From Cellvibrionales bacterium UBA1963 (GTDB lineage: Bacteria > Pseudomonadota > Gammaproteobacteria > Pseudomonadales > UBA7434), in contig DDED01000073.1 in the NCBI GenBank assembly GCA_002336035.1, positions 1 to 64,000 on the forward strand: DNA of 64,000 nucleotides. Direction: 5' to 3'. This document shows, in pieces, positions 47,233-56,695 of the stretch. Under the pieces are notes generated by a model, which made no database searches, was not told the origin of the DNA, and was given only the letters and a program-made list of their open reading frames with translations. A program made the position numbers and the translations under genes. Each line of letters starts with the position of its first letter. The first letter of the stretch is position 1.

Positions 47233-48192
47233 TTGAACAATAATAACCAAACCGATCGCGAAACCTTACTCCCTATCGTACCGAACCTCGCTAATCTCCA
47301 AATGCAGCACCAATTAATAAAAGACACACTCTACCCCATGCTGGCCGGTAATCCTGTAGCCCACTTGGATTTTCCTTGCTACCTTAACATTGGAGATTTG
47401 CTCATTGATGCCGGTATTTCCCAATTCATTTTAGATCATAAAATAGAATGTTTAGGCCGCTATTGTGCTTTAGAAACTCGCTTCTTTCAGCGTGATCGAT
47501 TCCCTGTCGAGACTACGCTACTGCTTCAAGGAGGTGGAAATTTTGGTGACTTGTACCCACTGCACAACAACTTTAGAAAACTCGTACTTGAACAGTACCC
47601 AGAAAATAACATTATATTTCTACCGCAAAGCGTGCACTATAGAAATGATAATCATTTCTATAGTGACGCCGAGGCTTTTAATAGACACGCTAAGTTATTA
47701 ATTTGTGCTCGAGACCAAGTCAGCTATGACTATTTAGCACAACGAATAACTACGGATAAATTGTGCTTACTTCCTGATATGGCTCTTTGTATCGTCGACA
47801 TTCTGGCCAAAAGAAAGCCTGGAATTGAAAAAAAGCTAATCTTTAGGCGACGCGACATCGAAGTAAGTCAAGAGGCTTTGCGCGGTGAAAATCTTATCGG
47901 CAGCTTTGATTGGGAAGACATTATAACCGAGAAGGAAAAAAAACAAATGCGGCGGTATGCAAGCTTACTGAGAAAATCAAAGTGGCGATTGATTCGAAAT
48001 ATAGTTATCTATAAACATCGGATGCTTCGCGATCAATTAATTCAGCGCGCCGTACAACATTTCCTTAAATACAATGCCGTCGACACAGACAGACTTCATG
48101 GACTGATATTGGCACAACTGCTTAATAGATCTGTTATTATGCGTGACAACAGCTATAATAAATTATCGAATTACGTTGAAACTTGGCTTTAA
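47233..48192 (+). CDS. Polysaccharide pyruvyl transferase family protein
   Basis: 319 aa, TTG start with GGAG upstream. PS_pyruv_trans (PF04230) features: YLNIGDLLIDAG, LLLQGGGNFGDLYPLHN, IIFLPQSVHY, and the C-terminal TDRLHGLILAQLL. It would add a pyruvate ketal to a sugar of LPS or a capsule. Divergent from msbA. Confidence 0.86.
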   Translation: MNNNNQTDRETLLPIVPNLANLQMQHQLIKDTLYPMLAGNPVAHLDFPCYLNIGDLLIDAGISQFILDHKIECLGRYCALETRFFQRDRFPVETTLLLQGGGNFGDLYPLHNNFRKLVLEQYPENNIIFLPQSVHYRNDNHFYSDAEAFNRHAKLLICARDQVSYDYLAQRITTDKLCLLPDMALCIVDILAKRKPGIEKKLIFRRRDIEVSQEALRGENLIGSFDWEDIITEKEKKQMRRYASLLRKSKWRLIRNIVIYKHRMLRDQLIQRAVQHFLKYNAVDTDRLHGLILAQLLNRSVIMRDNSYNKLSNYVETWL

Positions 48193-48289
48193 GCAACCAA
48201 TTAAAAACGATGATGCAATCCATTTTTAACAAGTAAACGGTTATATCGAATTAAATAGTTTTTTGATGGTGTAAAAAGGGTCAAACGTA

Positions 48290-49111
48290 TTGAAAATAAG
48301 TATTATCTTCACGACTTATAACTCCCCTTCTTGGTTGCAAAAAGTTCTTTGGGGTTTAGATCAGCAGACTGATAACAACTTTGAAATTGTCATCGCCGAC
48401 GATGGGTCAACCACTGAAACACAACACGTTATCGATAAATTCCAGTCGATATCGTCTATTCCAATTAAGCATATCTGGCAAGAAGATAATGGCTTTCAAA
48501 AATGCAGCGTACTTAATAAAGCGATTATAGCGTCCAACGGCGAATACCTCATTTTTACTGACGGCGACTGTATCCCCAGAAAGGACTTTATTGCAGTCCA
48601 TCGCGCCTATGCAGAGCCAGGATATTTTTTATCAGGCGGTTACTTAAAATTACCGCTGATGTTGAGTCAAGATATCACTCAGAAAAACATCCAAGATGGC
48701 GTCTGCTTTAATAAACACTGGTTAATCAAAAGGGGGTTAAAAAAATCGCATAAACTATGGAAACTTAATCGTTCAAGTATTATCAACCGTCTTTTGAATC
48801 ATCTTACCCCTACTAAAAAAACATGGAATGGTCACAACGCCTCTTGCTTCAAGAAAGAAGTGATCGCAATTAATGGCTTTGATGAGAGAATGCAGTATGG
48901 CGGTCAAGATCGTGAGTTTGGTAGCCGCCTAAAGAATTTAGGCTTGAAAGCCAAGCAAATTCGTTATAGCGCTATATGCATCCATCTCGATCATTCTAAA
49001 TCTTATGAGAATACGGCCTCATGGGAAAAGAATCACAGTATTCGAAAAGCATCGATTAAAAATCGCGTGATAGAAACGCCAGCGGGTATAAAAAAAGCAA
49101 ACAATTTTTAA
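48290..49111 (+). CDS. GT2 family glycosyltransferase with galactosyltransferase-type C domain
   Basis: 273 aa, TTG start (MKISIIFTTYNSPSWLQ). GT-A fold: IADDGSTTET, then LIFTDGDCIP (DxD-like), and the C-terminal Glyco_transf_7C pattern NGFDERMQYGGQDREFGSRLKN. Probably transfers a sugar to LPS or O-antigen. It lies 98 bp after the pyruvyl transferase gene on the same strand. Confidence 0.87.
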   Translation: MKISIIFTTYNSPSWLQKVLWGLDQQTDNNFEIVIADDGSTTETQHVIDKFQSISSIPIKHIWQEDNGFQKCSVLNKAIIASNGEYLIFTDGDCIPRKDFIAVHRAYAEPGYFLSGGYLKLPLMLSQDITQKNIQDGVCFNKHWLIKRGLKKSHKLWKLNRSSIINRLLNHLTPTKKTWNGHNASCFKKEVIAINGFDERMQYGGQDREFGSRLKNLGLKAKQIRYSAICIHLDHSKSYENTASWEKNHSIRKASIKNRVIETPAGIKKANNF

Positions 49112-49184
49112 AAGCGAATCACGAATGCCTAGTAAGAGCATATACCTCGGCAATACAATTAAAATACTTAAATAGAATAATCGC

Positions 49185-50000
49185 TTAAGAGCAGTCTGGA
49201 TTAATCTTATAATGGTCGCAAATAGCTTGCCACTGAAGGCGGTTACCGTCTTCCTGTATATTCGTTTTGGCAAGGGCACCTCTCTTCGCACCGATAATAG
49301 GAACAGGTTTTTCTGCCGGATTGGATGATCGCTTAACGGAGACCCCATTCAGCAAGCTCATGGCTTTAAACCAAAGGTCGTCAGCGTTAGGCGATAAATG
49401 CATGTATAGGTCTTGGTTTATTGTATCGCAATGCATTACACCAATTGGGTATAAAACACCACCATAACCAATAGGCAAAAAATTTGGTGAGGAAATATTT
49501 GCAGTTTGAATTGAGGGCCAGTCTGTGTAGGGCAAAAGTTCATTGCTTAGTGCGCGTATTTCTCGGCACTCATGGGCGATTATGCTAAGAGGGTACTGTA
49601 GATGGTCTTCGTACAATCGCTGCAACCACTTTTCATGATACATCGCATCATCGTCGCATGTCACAATAACATTGCTACTAAATTCTTGTAATGAAAAGAT
49701 GAGTTTTCTGTGTGGGCATTGTTGATCTCGAAACCTTATCTCAAAAATTTCACCTTCTAACTGCAAAAGTGACTTGGGCAATTTCACTTTTAAAGAATGG
49801 TTTAACCACAAAATAATTTTAGAAGGTAAATAACTTTGTGAGAGCAAACTTTTAATGACTAAATGTAGGCCGCCTAAGCGAGGCTCAATTGAAGTCAAAG
49901 AGACTACACAGTCAACATTCACCCTATCGTCAGCAATGAAAGTATATCTTTTAAGCTTATAAGCCCGGATAAATGAGGGGAGGTATTCTTTAATCTTCAC
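49185..50000 (-). CDS. Glycosyltransferase-like protein (GT-A type)
   Basis: About 271 aa from the GTG at 50000 (MKIKEYLPSFIRAYK): an AAGGAG site ends 6 nt before this codon, whereas the TTG at 50024 lies upstream of that site. The N terminus VVSLTSIEPRLGGLHLVIKSLLSQ and VIVTCDDDAMYHEKWLQRL (metal-binding DDD) indicate a nucleotide-diphospho-sugar transferase fold, related to the glycosyltransferase families that begin with SLTS.P.R. Acceptor and donor unknown. Confidence 0.8.
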   Translation of the reverse strand: MKIKEYLPSFIRAYKLKRYTFIADDRVNVDCVVSLTSIEPRLGGLHLVIKSLLSQSYLPSKIILWLNHSLKVKLPKSLLQLEGEIFEIRFRDQQCPHRKLIFSLQEFSSNVIVTCDDDAMYHEKWLQRLYEDHLQYPLSIIAHECREIRALSNELLPYTDWPSIQTANISSPNFLPIGYGGVLYPIGVMHCDTINQDLYMHLSPNADDLWFKAMSLLNGVSVKRSSNPAEKPVPIIGAKRGALAKTNIQEDGNRLQWQAICDHYKINPDCS

Positions 50001-50445
50001 TCCCAGCTCCTTTCTCTTCCACAATTCGCATTCATTGAATGAAGCCCAAAATATACTGTTGATACGTCGAATACATCTTAACAGTATGTTTCTCTAAAGT
50101 ATGTTCGGTAATACTGTCCATATTGATAAAAAAATCACATGTAGGCTCCCTGATTAAAAATTGAATTTTAAGGCATATTAAACAGAACGACTCGGTGAAA
50201 TTGAATTTTATGAAACACCTGACCTATGTTAGCAACTATTGATAATTTACCTTGATAATAGCAAATATTGTATTTTAAAAACACCAACATGTCACAGACT
50301 TACCGTGAAAAATTCATATGGATTTTTAACAAGAAAAACTAGCGACATCACTTGCTAGCAATATTAATCATCAAGATACAATGAAGAGACAATCTGTTTT
50401 AATGGGAGAAAATTAATGAGCAAAGGTTTAATTGTTACAGCGAAT
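50001..50445. other. AT-rich intergenic region with gene debris
   Basis: Contains an inverted repeat CTAGC-10 nt-GCTAG (near 50339-50360), a 13-bp direct repeat AAATTGAATTTTA (near 50158 and 50200), and the ribosome-binding site and start of a tiny ORF (50416-50469, listed separately). No intact gene. Confidence 0.4.
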
Positions 50446-50469
50446 CTAATTCTTATACGCACTGACTAA
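50416..50469 (+). pseudogene. 17-codon ORF, possible truncated gene start
   Basis: An ATG preceded by GGGAG opens MSKGLIVTANLILIRTD and then stops. The hydrophobic start and good ribosome-binding site suggest the remnant 5' end of a deleted gene, whose 3' end overlaps the end of the convergent GT2 gene. Too short to assign. Confidence 0.25.
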
Positions 50470-51414
50470 CCCTTTCAGAGCAGAATTAATTTGAACGATG
50501 CGTAAAATGCTCTTCAAGTCATACACACGATTATTTATAAGGCCAAGCAAAGATATTTCCCACATCTCTATTTGCCTCTTTAAATCATCAATCACAAGTA
50601 TTGTCAAAGTAAAATCGTCACTGCTTAATTCTCTTGCCGCTTGATGCACTGTTTTAATTAATAGCTTAAAGTATGATTTTTTTTGAGACTTAGTCATAGC
50701 ATAGCACCCTAGTTGATTGACACTATTAAACCATTCTTTATATGATCCTGATTCATATTTTGATTGAGCGACTCCATCTGATCGAATATTATAAAAATAT
50801 ACATTTTTATTTATCAACACCATTTTTGTTGCTTTAGCAGCGACTGAAGCCATAAAAATTAAATCTTCAGCCATTCTCACACCAACGGGAAAAGAAATGC
50901 CATTCAGTGCTGATTTCAAAAAAATCTTACCCCATGAATGACCTCTTATTTGGTTATGTTTAAGTAACTCTGTGAAAATAGTCTCATCTAAGTATATCTT
51001 TTCTTTATTAACATTATACGAGGCAGGAAAACATATACCGTTTTTGCACAGCTCATTGTTGCCCTTGACGATATCTGCGTTATGAAAAATAGCGGCATTG
51101 AACAACGTACGTAATGCGTTACTGGGCAAGAGGTCATCGGGGTCAAAAAAAATTATGTATTGTCCTGTTGCTTTAATCATGCCAATATTGCGCGTAGCAG
51201 ATACGCCTTTATTAACGGAGTTTTGAATTAAGGTTATTTTATTACTGTGACGTTCATAGAGATGAGTACAGACATTAATGCTATTGTCTGTACTGCTATC
51301 ATCGACAAGTATTATCTCGTATTCACCAATGAAATCCTGATCAATCAGACTTTTTATACTCTTTAATAAATAACGATCGACATTATACACTGGAACGATA
51401 ATGCTAATATCCAT
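50446..51414 (-). CDS. GT2 family glycosyltransferase
   Basis: 322 aa with a classic GT2 N terminus: MDISIIVPVYNVDRYLLKSIKSL, ILVDDSSTDNS, GVSATRNIGM, IIFFDPDDLLP (DxD equivalent), then RGHSWGKIFLKSAL and MAEDLIFM. The C-terminal third is variable. Typical of O-antigen/LPS outer-core transferases; sugar specificity not deducible. Confidence 0.92.
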   Translation of the reverse strand: MDISIIVPVYNVDRYLLKSIKSLIDQDFIGEYEIILVDDSSTDNSINVCTHLYERHSNKITLIQNSVNKGVSATRNIGMIKATGQYIIFFDPDDLLPSNALRTLFNAAIFHNADIVKGNNELCKNGICFPASYNVNKEKIYLDETIFTELLKHNQIRGHSWGKIFLKSALNGISFPVGVRMAEDLIFMASVAAKATKMVLINKNVYFYNIRSDGVAQSKYESGSYKEWFNSVNQLGCYAMTKSQKKSYFKLLIKTVHQAARELSSDDFTLTILVIDDLKRQIEMWEISLLGLINNRVYDLKSILRIVQINSALKGLVSAYKN

Positions 51415-51473
51415 AAACCACCTGAATTTGAAAAGTCAAAAGCTTAATAAACCAACAGGATAATCTAGAGACA

Positions 51474-52310
51474 TTATTCTGATAATAGACCTTTTGTAAC
51501 GGATTTTATTAATTCGGCTCTTTTAGAAAACACACCAAACTCACCTTTTCTATTGCGCAAGATTCGATTTACTTCCCTCAAGTAATAGTATATCGATTTA
51601 TACTGCCCAAATACTCTCCGTATGATAACACCCTTTGAGTACGAATTATTATTACTAATGACTGTACCTGTTGAATCATCTGGGTGAATGTTTACGCAAA
51701 TTGAATGATGTAAAACACGACCGCCAGCACGCTGAATGTCAGCTATAAGAACGGACTCTTCACCCATTGTAATTTTATTGTCACCTACGCCCATGTCTTC
51801 ACGAAAAGAGATTTTTTTTTCTTTTAGATAGTGCACATCAATAATCATTTCAAATGAAGCATATCGTAAAATATTTTTTCCGCTCACAGGCGACAAGTCA
51901 ATGGGGTATGAGGCCCTTTTATTACCTGATGCAGTAAGCGATTCATAGGTGTGACAGGCAATATTTACCCCGTGTAATGTATTCAAAATCTTTAGAATAC
52001 ATTGTGGGGTGAATACAAGGTCATCGTCCATAACCCACATGTAACGTGTACTTATAGCCTCAATTGCTATATTTCTGCTTTTTGTAACACCTATAGAAGT
52101 ATCCCTTATATAACCAATATTAGGATGCTCCTTTATGGTTTTCATGACTGAATAACTGTCGTTACATAAATTTATATTCTTCGGGGTCTGGTGAATAATC
52201 AAAAATTTTATTTGATTCGACTCAGCATTATCTAATGAATTATAAACATTTAGAGCACCCTTAATACGATTACCAAATGTTGAGCATGCAATGGTTAAAT
52301 CCTGGCTCAT
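51474..52310 (-). CDS. GT2-like glycosyltransferase
   Basis: 278 aa. DLTIACSTFGNRIKGALNVYNSL at the N terminus, GVTKSRNIAIEA and WVMDDDLVFTPQCI (DDD metal site), followed by a GEESVLIADIQRAGGRV segment. Same strand as the neighbouring GT2 gene, 59 bp upstream. It starts beside an AT-rich divergent intergenic region with a long inverted repeat. Confidence 0.85.
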   Translation of the reverse strand: MSQDLTIACSTFGNRIKGALNVYNSLDNAESNQIKFLIIHQTPKNINLCNDSYSVMKTIKEHPNIGYIRDTSIGVTKSRNIAIEAISTRYMWVMDDDLVFTPQCILKILNTLHGVNIACHTYESLTASGNKRASYPIDLSPVSGKNILRYASFEMIIDVHYLKEKKISFREDMGVGDNKITMGEESVLIADIQRAGGRVLHHSICVNIHPDDSTGTVISNNNSYSKGVIIRRVFGQYKSIYYYLREVNRILRNRKGEFGVFSKRAELIKSVTKGLLSE

Positions 52311-52895
52311 TTCAGCAGCCTATTTAAATGCTTTTTAGTCATAAAAAATCTCTTCATAAAAAAACTGCTTTTTATTTAGCAAAAATTAAAAAAGGCCTAT
52401 ATTCTTTTTTCTATAAAATGGGTGACAACCATACACTCTGTTATTAAAAATAACGCTCAAATTAAAATTTTCAAAACCGATCGATTAGACCTAAGTTGTT
52501 CGCTTTGACATTATAACTAACTATTTACTGATGGTATTCAAGATATTACATGAAGAGTAATATCTTGAATACATGACTATGACATAAACCATACAGCATG
52601 TTATAAAGGAAAAAGACTATACTATCAAAAAATTACCATCTAACGCACAATTATATTTTTATTTTCACGTATAAGTGAAGTTTAAATATTCAATATTGAC
52701 AGTATAGATACAGATTTTTTACAGACGTGATTTTATATTAATGGTTATTCAGTACTTATAAGAGATTTTTAAAGTAGATAAGATTTTCTTCTATATTTTA
52801 TTATATGTCGGCTTCATTTTGAAAGTTAGCAATTCAACCATTTATCGATAAAGCACCATACTGCTATTTCCCAACCGAAAGAGACGATATAGAAT
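52311..52895. other. Divergent AT-rich intergenic region
   Basis: 585 bp without a gene between divergent glycosyltransferases. It carries the perfect 15-bp inverted repeat at 52534-52572 listed separately, and several AT tracts that could be promoters. Confidence 0.5.
52534..52572. repeat. Perfect 15-bp inverted repeat with 9-nt spacer
   Basis: GTATTCAAGATATTA (52534-52548) and its exact complement TAATATCTTGAATAC (52558-52572) surround CATGAAGAG. No T tract follows on either strand, so it is not a standard intrinsic terminator. It could be an operator, an RNA hairpin or a recombination relic. Confidence 0.85.
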
Positions 52896-53729
52896 ATGAC
52901 AGCGCACACAAACGGTAATATAAAGTTATCTTTTTGCTCAACAATCATGAATAGGCGTGAATCGCTAAAACAAACGTTACTCGCCAATCTTGAGATGATT
53001 GCTCATTACAACGGAATAGCCGAATTAAATCTGATTAATTTTATCAAAGATAAAGAAGGTCAAAAAATACATGATTGGATATTAAACTTAGGGACTCGCC
53101 ATCATTTCAACTACTTTGTTTGTACTGAAATGAATTTTTGGCACGCCTCTACTGCAAAAAATACCAGTCATATGGTCGCGTCAGGTTCGCTTCTAATCAA
53201 TTTAGATTGCGATAATTTTATATCAAAAAATGCCCTCGATCAGTTAGCATCTTTTTCGAGCAGTCAACTCAGCAATACAATTTATCTTGGCTATACAGGC
53301 ACGGTAGAGCGAAATTATTGCCCATTAAGAAACAAGAATCTCAAAGTAAAGTATAAATTTAAATCTAAAAAACCTTTTGACGGCTCTTTCGGTCTTATGG
53401 GTTTTCCTTCACACCTATACAAAAAGATTGGTGGTTATGATGAGCAATTACCGCCAATGGGCGGCCAAGATAAAAATCTTTTTTTGCGCGCTATTGCTGC
53501 AAAACCAGAAATAATGGTTGTCCACATACCTTCTTTTCATGACCCTATACAAAACACAAAAAATGACGGCCTTATTAATATTGGCATTCCCAATTATCAT
53601 TGGAAAAAAAATGAACGAAGCGCTTATAAAAGGACTAAATATGTTCTTAGAAAGGATTTATTGCAGGCAAATATCGATAAAACTATAGGGCTTAATGTGA
53701 TTAATGGCTACGCTTATGAATGTGATTGA
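52896..53729 (+). CDS. Glycosyltransferase, GT-A with galactosyltransferase-like C domain
   Basis: 277 aa. KLSFCSTIMNRRESLKQTLLANL, LINLDCDNFISKNAL (DxD) and the Glyco_transf_7C-type GGYDEQLPPMGGQDKNLFLRA support a family 2-like sugar transferase, similar in layout to the 48290 gene though diverged. Flanked on both sides by long AT-rich non-coding stretches, which suggests insertion or decay of neighbours. Confidence 0.82.
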   Translation: MTAHTNGNIKLSFCSTIMNRRESLKQTLLANLEMIAHYNGIAELNLINFIKDKEGQKIHDWILNLGTRHHFNYFVCTEMNFWHASTAKNTSHMVASGSLLINLDCDNFISKNALDQLASFSSSQLSNTIYLGYTGTVERNYCPLRNKNLKVKYKFKSKKPFDGSFGLMGFPSHLYKKIGGYDEQLPPMGGQDKNLFLRAIAAKPEIMVVHIPSFHDPIQNTKNDGLINIGIPNYHWKKNERSAYKRTKYVLRKDLLQANIDKTIGLNVINGYAYECD

Positions 53730-54318
53730 AATCATGGCGCAAGGCTTCTAGGTTCACCATTAATAAAAGTTGACGTAACGTAAAATATTAGTAGTGTCAA
53801 TTGTCCTTACTACTTTGAGATTATATACAGAAACATTACCCTGCCTTTTCACCTTTGATATGACAATCCAAATATATATAGCGTCAAAAATAATGATATA
53901 TAGCTTTAAGGCTACCCTTATCAACCGCCCCTATTAACCACGTGCTAACGCCTACGGTTGTACGTGTAAGTAGTTATGCTCATTCACCTTGACTATAAAA
54001 ATTCGTGAGTATCCAGAAATGATTTTATCTACTCTATCCGCATCAAAGACATACTAATAAAAAAAGCACTTGCAATGAGTTTTGCGGCCGTCGCGAGTTT
54101 TGTTAGCGCTTAACTTGAATTTGAAACAGGGCCTCTTACCGATAAAAATTATGATTTTAACGGTGACTTTGTCTTGTGTGTATGACTTCAGGTATGTGCG
54201 ACTTAACTGTCCAGTGACACTGTAAATTCATGTAAAAAATAATGATCGATGAATTACTTAAAATAACATCATTGTTATGCTGATTAAAATTTTATTGTGC
54301 CACCAATAGGAAGCAAAT
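53730..54318. other. AT-rich intergenic region with a decayed secreted-protein gene
   Basis: 589 bp; the only coding trace is the broken signal-peptide-like frame at 54053-54181. Otherwise nothing was recognised. Confidence 0.4.
54053..54181 (+). pseudogene. Fossil of a small secreted protein gene
   Basis: One frame reads ILIKKALAMSFAAVASFVSA, a convincing signal peptide, then an in-frame TAA, then LEFETGPLTDKNYDFNGDFV before a second stop. Changing the TAA to CAA would restore Q after the cleavage site. No intact start codon precedes the KK segment. Looks like a degraded gene; identity unknown. Confidence 0.35.
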
Positions 54319-55086
54319 ATGGATCTTGATAAAAGACTGCCAATTTACGTCTTGACCATAGAGCCACCAACCGGACTGCGACGAGTACACTGTGAAAAAC
54401 TCTTTTCCAAACTTAATTTACATTTTAATTTTGTCAATGGAATTAAAAGTGGCAACTCAGAAGTCAAATATATATATTCAAAAACAAAAAATATATTTTT
54501 CTCAAAGCGAAATCTTACGACGTCTGAAATAGCTTGTTATTTTGGATTTAGAAAAATATGGCAGGCATTTCTCGATACCGGTCAACCGGTATGCTTAATA
54601 GCCGAAGATGATATCAATATTATCAATGAAGATGATTTTAAGAACGTTATCATTCATGCTCAAGATAACGCAGCATGGGACATACTTAAATTATTCGACT
54701 TTAAACCTAAGAAAATTCTTAATCGAGAGAGTTGGAACTCTCTTACAATTGCTGATTACAAATACCCCTCTTCAGGATGTGTTGCTTATCTAATTACGAG
54801 AAAAGCAGCTCAAAAATTGCTTTTACGTAAAAAAATATACCGCGCAGTTGATGAGGACTTTTCACATTGCTGGGAGTTTGGCTTACGAGTTAGATCGGTA
54901 AGTCCCAATCCTGTCACCGAAAACAGTGACGGCCTTGGTGGTTCATATATTGAGAAAGACAGATTATTAGAGAAAGGAAGTGTTTATATGGTACGAAGTA
55001 TTTGGGGAATTTTTCTGCAAATGAGAAAACAGATATTGGGATTTTTTTATAGGAGAAAATTAGCGTCACATCAAAAAATCGTGTAA
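54319..55086 (+). CDS. GT25 (LPS) glycosyltransferase
   Basis: 255 aa, AGGAAG before the ATG. IYVLTIEPPTGLRRVHCEKLFSKL, LTTSEIACYFGFRKIWQ, VCLIAEDDINI (EDD), DILKLFDF, and a SGCVAYLITRKAAQKLL segment match glycosyltransferase family 25, beta-type LPS glycosyltransferases such as Lex2B/LpsA. Role: extension of LPS core or O-antigen sugars. Confidence 0.87.
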   Translation: MDLDKRLPIYVLTIEPPTGLRRVHCEKLFSKLNLHFNFVNGIKSGNSEVKYIYSKTKNIFFSKRNLTTSEIACYFGFRKIWQAFLDTGQPVCLIAEDDINIINEDDFKNVIIHAQDNAAWDILKLFDFKPKKILNRESWNSLTIADYKYPSSGCVAYLITRKAAQKLLLRKKIYRAVDEDFSHCWEFGLRVRSVSPNPVTENSDGLGGSYIEKDRLLEKGSVYMVRSIWGIFLQMRKQILGFFYRRKLASHQKIV

Positions 55087-55124
55087 TAAATACTGACATC
55101 TCCTCAAAGAATTTAATTAACATA

Positions 55125-55846
55125 TTACCCTCTTAAAGCCATTATTTCTCTTTTCATCCCCTCAATTAATTCTTGAGTAGTTATATCTACAGCTATTAGG
55201 GACTCATAGCCATTTTTTGTACTCCCCCATAACTGATGTGCATAAACAGGATCAGTGCCTGAGTAATATTCACCGGTATGATGTATCGGCAAAAAAAATG
55301 GCTTGGTAAGATCGTGGCTGTCTCGGAAAAGGAAATCAATTTTGTCAGCAATTTAGGACCAGTAACCTCCCAAGCCTTATTTTTTTTGTATTTCCAGTGC
55401 ATAAAATTATATTTATAAGCAATGTGTTTTTTACTTAATAAAAAATTCATTATTCTTTTGGCATCTTTTGAACCGATCTCACAACCCACTATACCATTGC
55501 TGATTAAGCCCTTCCTAACCGTTTCGTTTTCATAGCTTGCAAAAAAACTACAATCACTGAGCCAATCTGGAAGTGTAGCTAAAGAAATTAAATCTGCATC
55601 TACCGTGTAACCGCCATATTTAGCTAAAATTTCCCAACGCATAAGATCAGCAACCCCACATAACTGATCTGAATCCCACATCTCCTTCATTAAATCCTTC
55701 AATTTCCAGTCATGAAAATGAAACTCATTATTCCTCCATATTATAATTTCCCAGCCAGGATGATTGACTTTCCATGTGTCGATTACTATATCCGGGCAAT
55801 TACTCTCATCGCCTACCCAAACAAAATTTAGTTTCTTAGGTATCAT
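55125..55846 (-). pseudogene. GT32 (DXD sugar-binding) glycosyltransferase, frameshifted at an A8 tract
   Basis: From the ATG at 55846 (MIPKKLNFVWVGDES) the frame has the GT32 signature: RWEILAKYGGYTVDADLISL (DxD) and GIVGCEIGSKDAKRIM. As sequenced it ends at 55196 after a non-homologous tail. In the next frame, beyond a run of eight A (55291-55298, plus strand), the expected C terminus reads LPIHHTGEYYSGTDPVYAHQ then LWGSTKNGYESLIAVDIT, ending at 55125. One extra base in the run gives an uninterrupted protein of about 240 aa. Either phase variation, a recent loss or a sequencing error. Confidence 0.8.
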
Positions 55847-56039
55847 TACTTTACCCACTGATTGCTTTAATCTGTAATGTTATAATATTGTTATATACGG
55901 CCATGGTAATTTAATAATTTCATAGCCTTACAAATTTTTAGTAAATTTATGTAAAATAAATATCAGTTACCTCAACCAAAACACATGCGTTTGCTATTCT
56001 TATGTAGAATTTTTTTTTTGAAATTATGGTTGCTTTTTG

Positions 56040-56531
56040 ATGTTGCAGTTCACTAGGTTTTTATATACAAAACACCCTGCCAACAATTTACCATCGTTAG
56101 ATTTGTTCGCCGGTTTATATAAATTAATGATTAAAACATCTTGTGAGTGTCAGAATATAAAAGTTGAATGCGATTCTAAATTGCTATCTCGCATTGCAAG
56201 ACAGTGTAATTGTAATTATTGTAAAGCGAGCCAAGCTGAATATCTAAGTGATTCAGATTCAAATGTGACATTTGAAATTACAGATTTCGAAAGCTATCGG
56301 CTTTCACAGAATGGGTATCCAATCGCAAAGCTTCATGAGTGTAATAATTATGGTGTAATATTGGTAACATTTAAAGTTGAAGGGCAGCTGTACTGTGTTA
56401 TTAATGCTAAAGCTTTGCGAGTCAACGGTTACACGCTAGATGGTACATTAAAGGATTACAGTAATGAATCAAATGAACAAAGGCTATCTCGGCGTAAAAA
56501 CAATTGGTTTAAAGCCGTTCAAGTCACATAA
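56040..56531 (+). CDS. GFA/CENP-V domain protein
   Basis: About 163 aa (or 134 from the internal ATG at 56127, MIKTSCECQN). CECQNIKVEC near residue 36 and CNCNYCKASQ around residue 58 supply the zinc-binding CxC and CxxC pairs of the glutathione-dependent formaldehyde-activating (GFA/CENP-V) fold. The second CxxC expected near residue 100 is weak (LHECNNYG). Function in an LPS block unknown; perhaps a passenger gene. No clear ribosome-binding site. Confidence 0.65.
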   Translation: MLQFTRFLYTKHPANNLPSLDLFAGLYKLMIKTSCECQNIKVECDSKLLSRIARQCNCNYCKASQAEYLSDSDSNVTFEITDFESYRLSQNGYPIAKLHECNNYGVILVTFKVEGQLYCVINAKALRVNGYTLDGTLKDYSNESNEQRLSRRKNNWFKAVQVT

Positions 56532-56695
56532 AGGTCTAAGACTGCCGGACACTGCATACTTTTTTGACACCACATATTGAGCAAAGGAATGTTTACTTAG
56601 ATAAATACGTCGCTTTAATCGCGTTCTGATACCAAAAAAAATCAGCTACCCGCGGAATTTACATTTCATAACAACCAACTTCTTTAGGAGTTATT

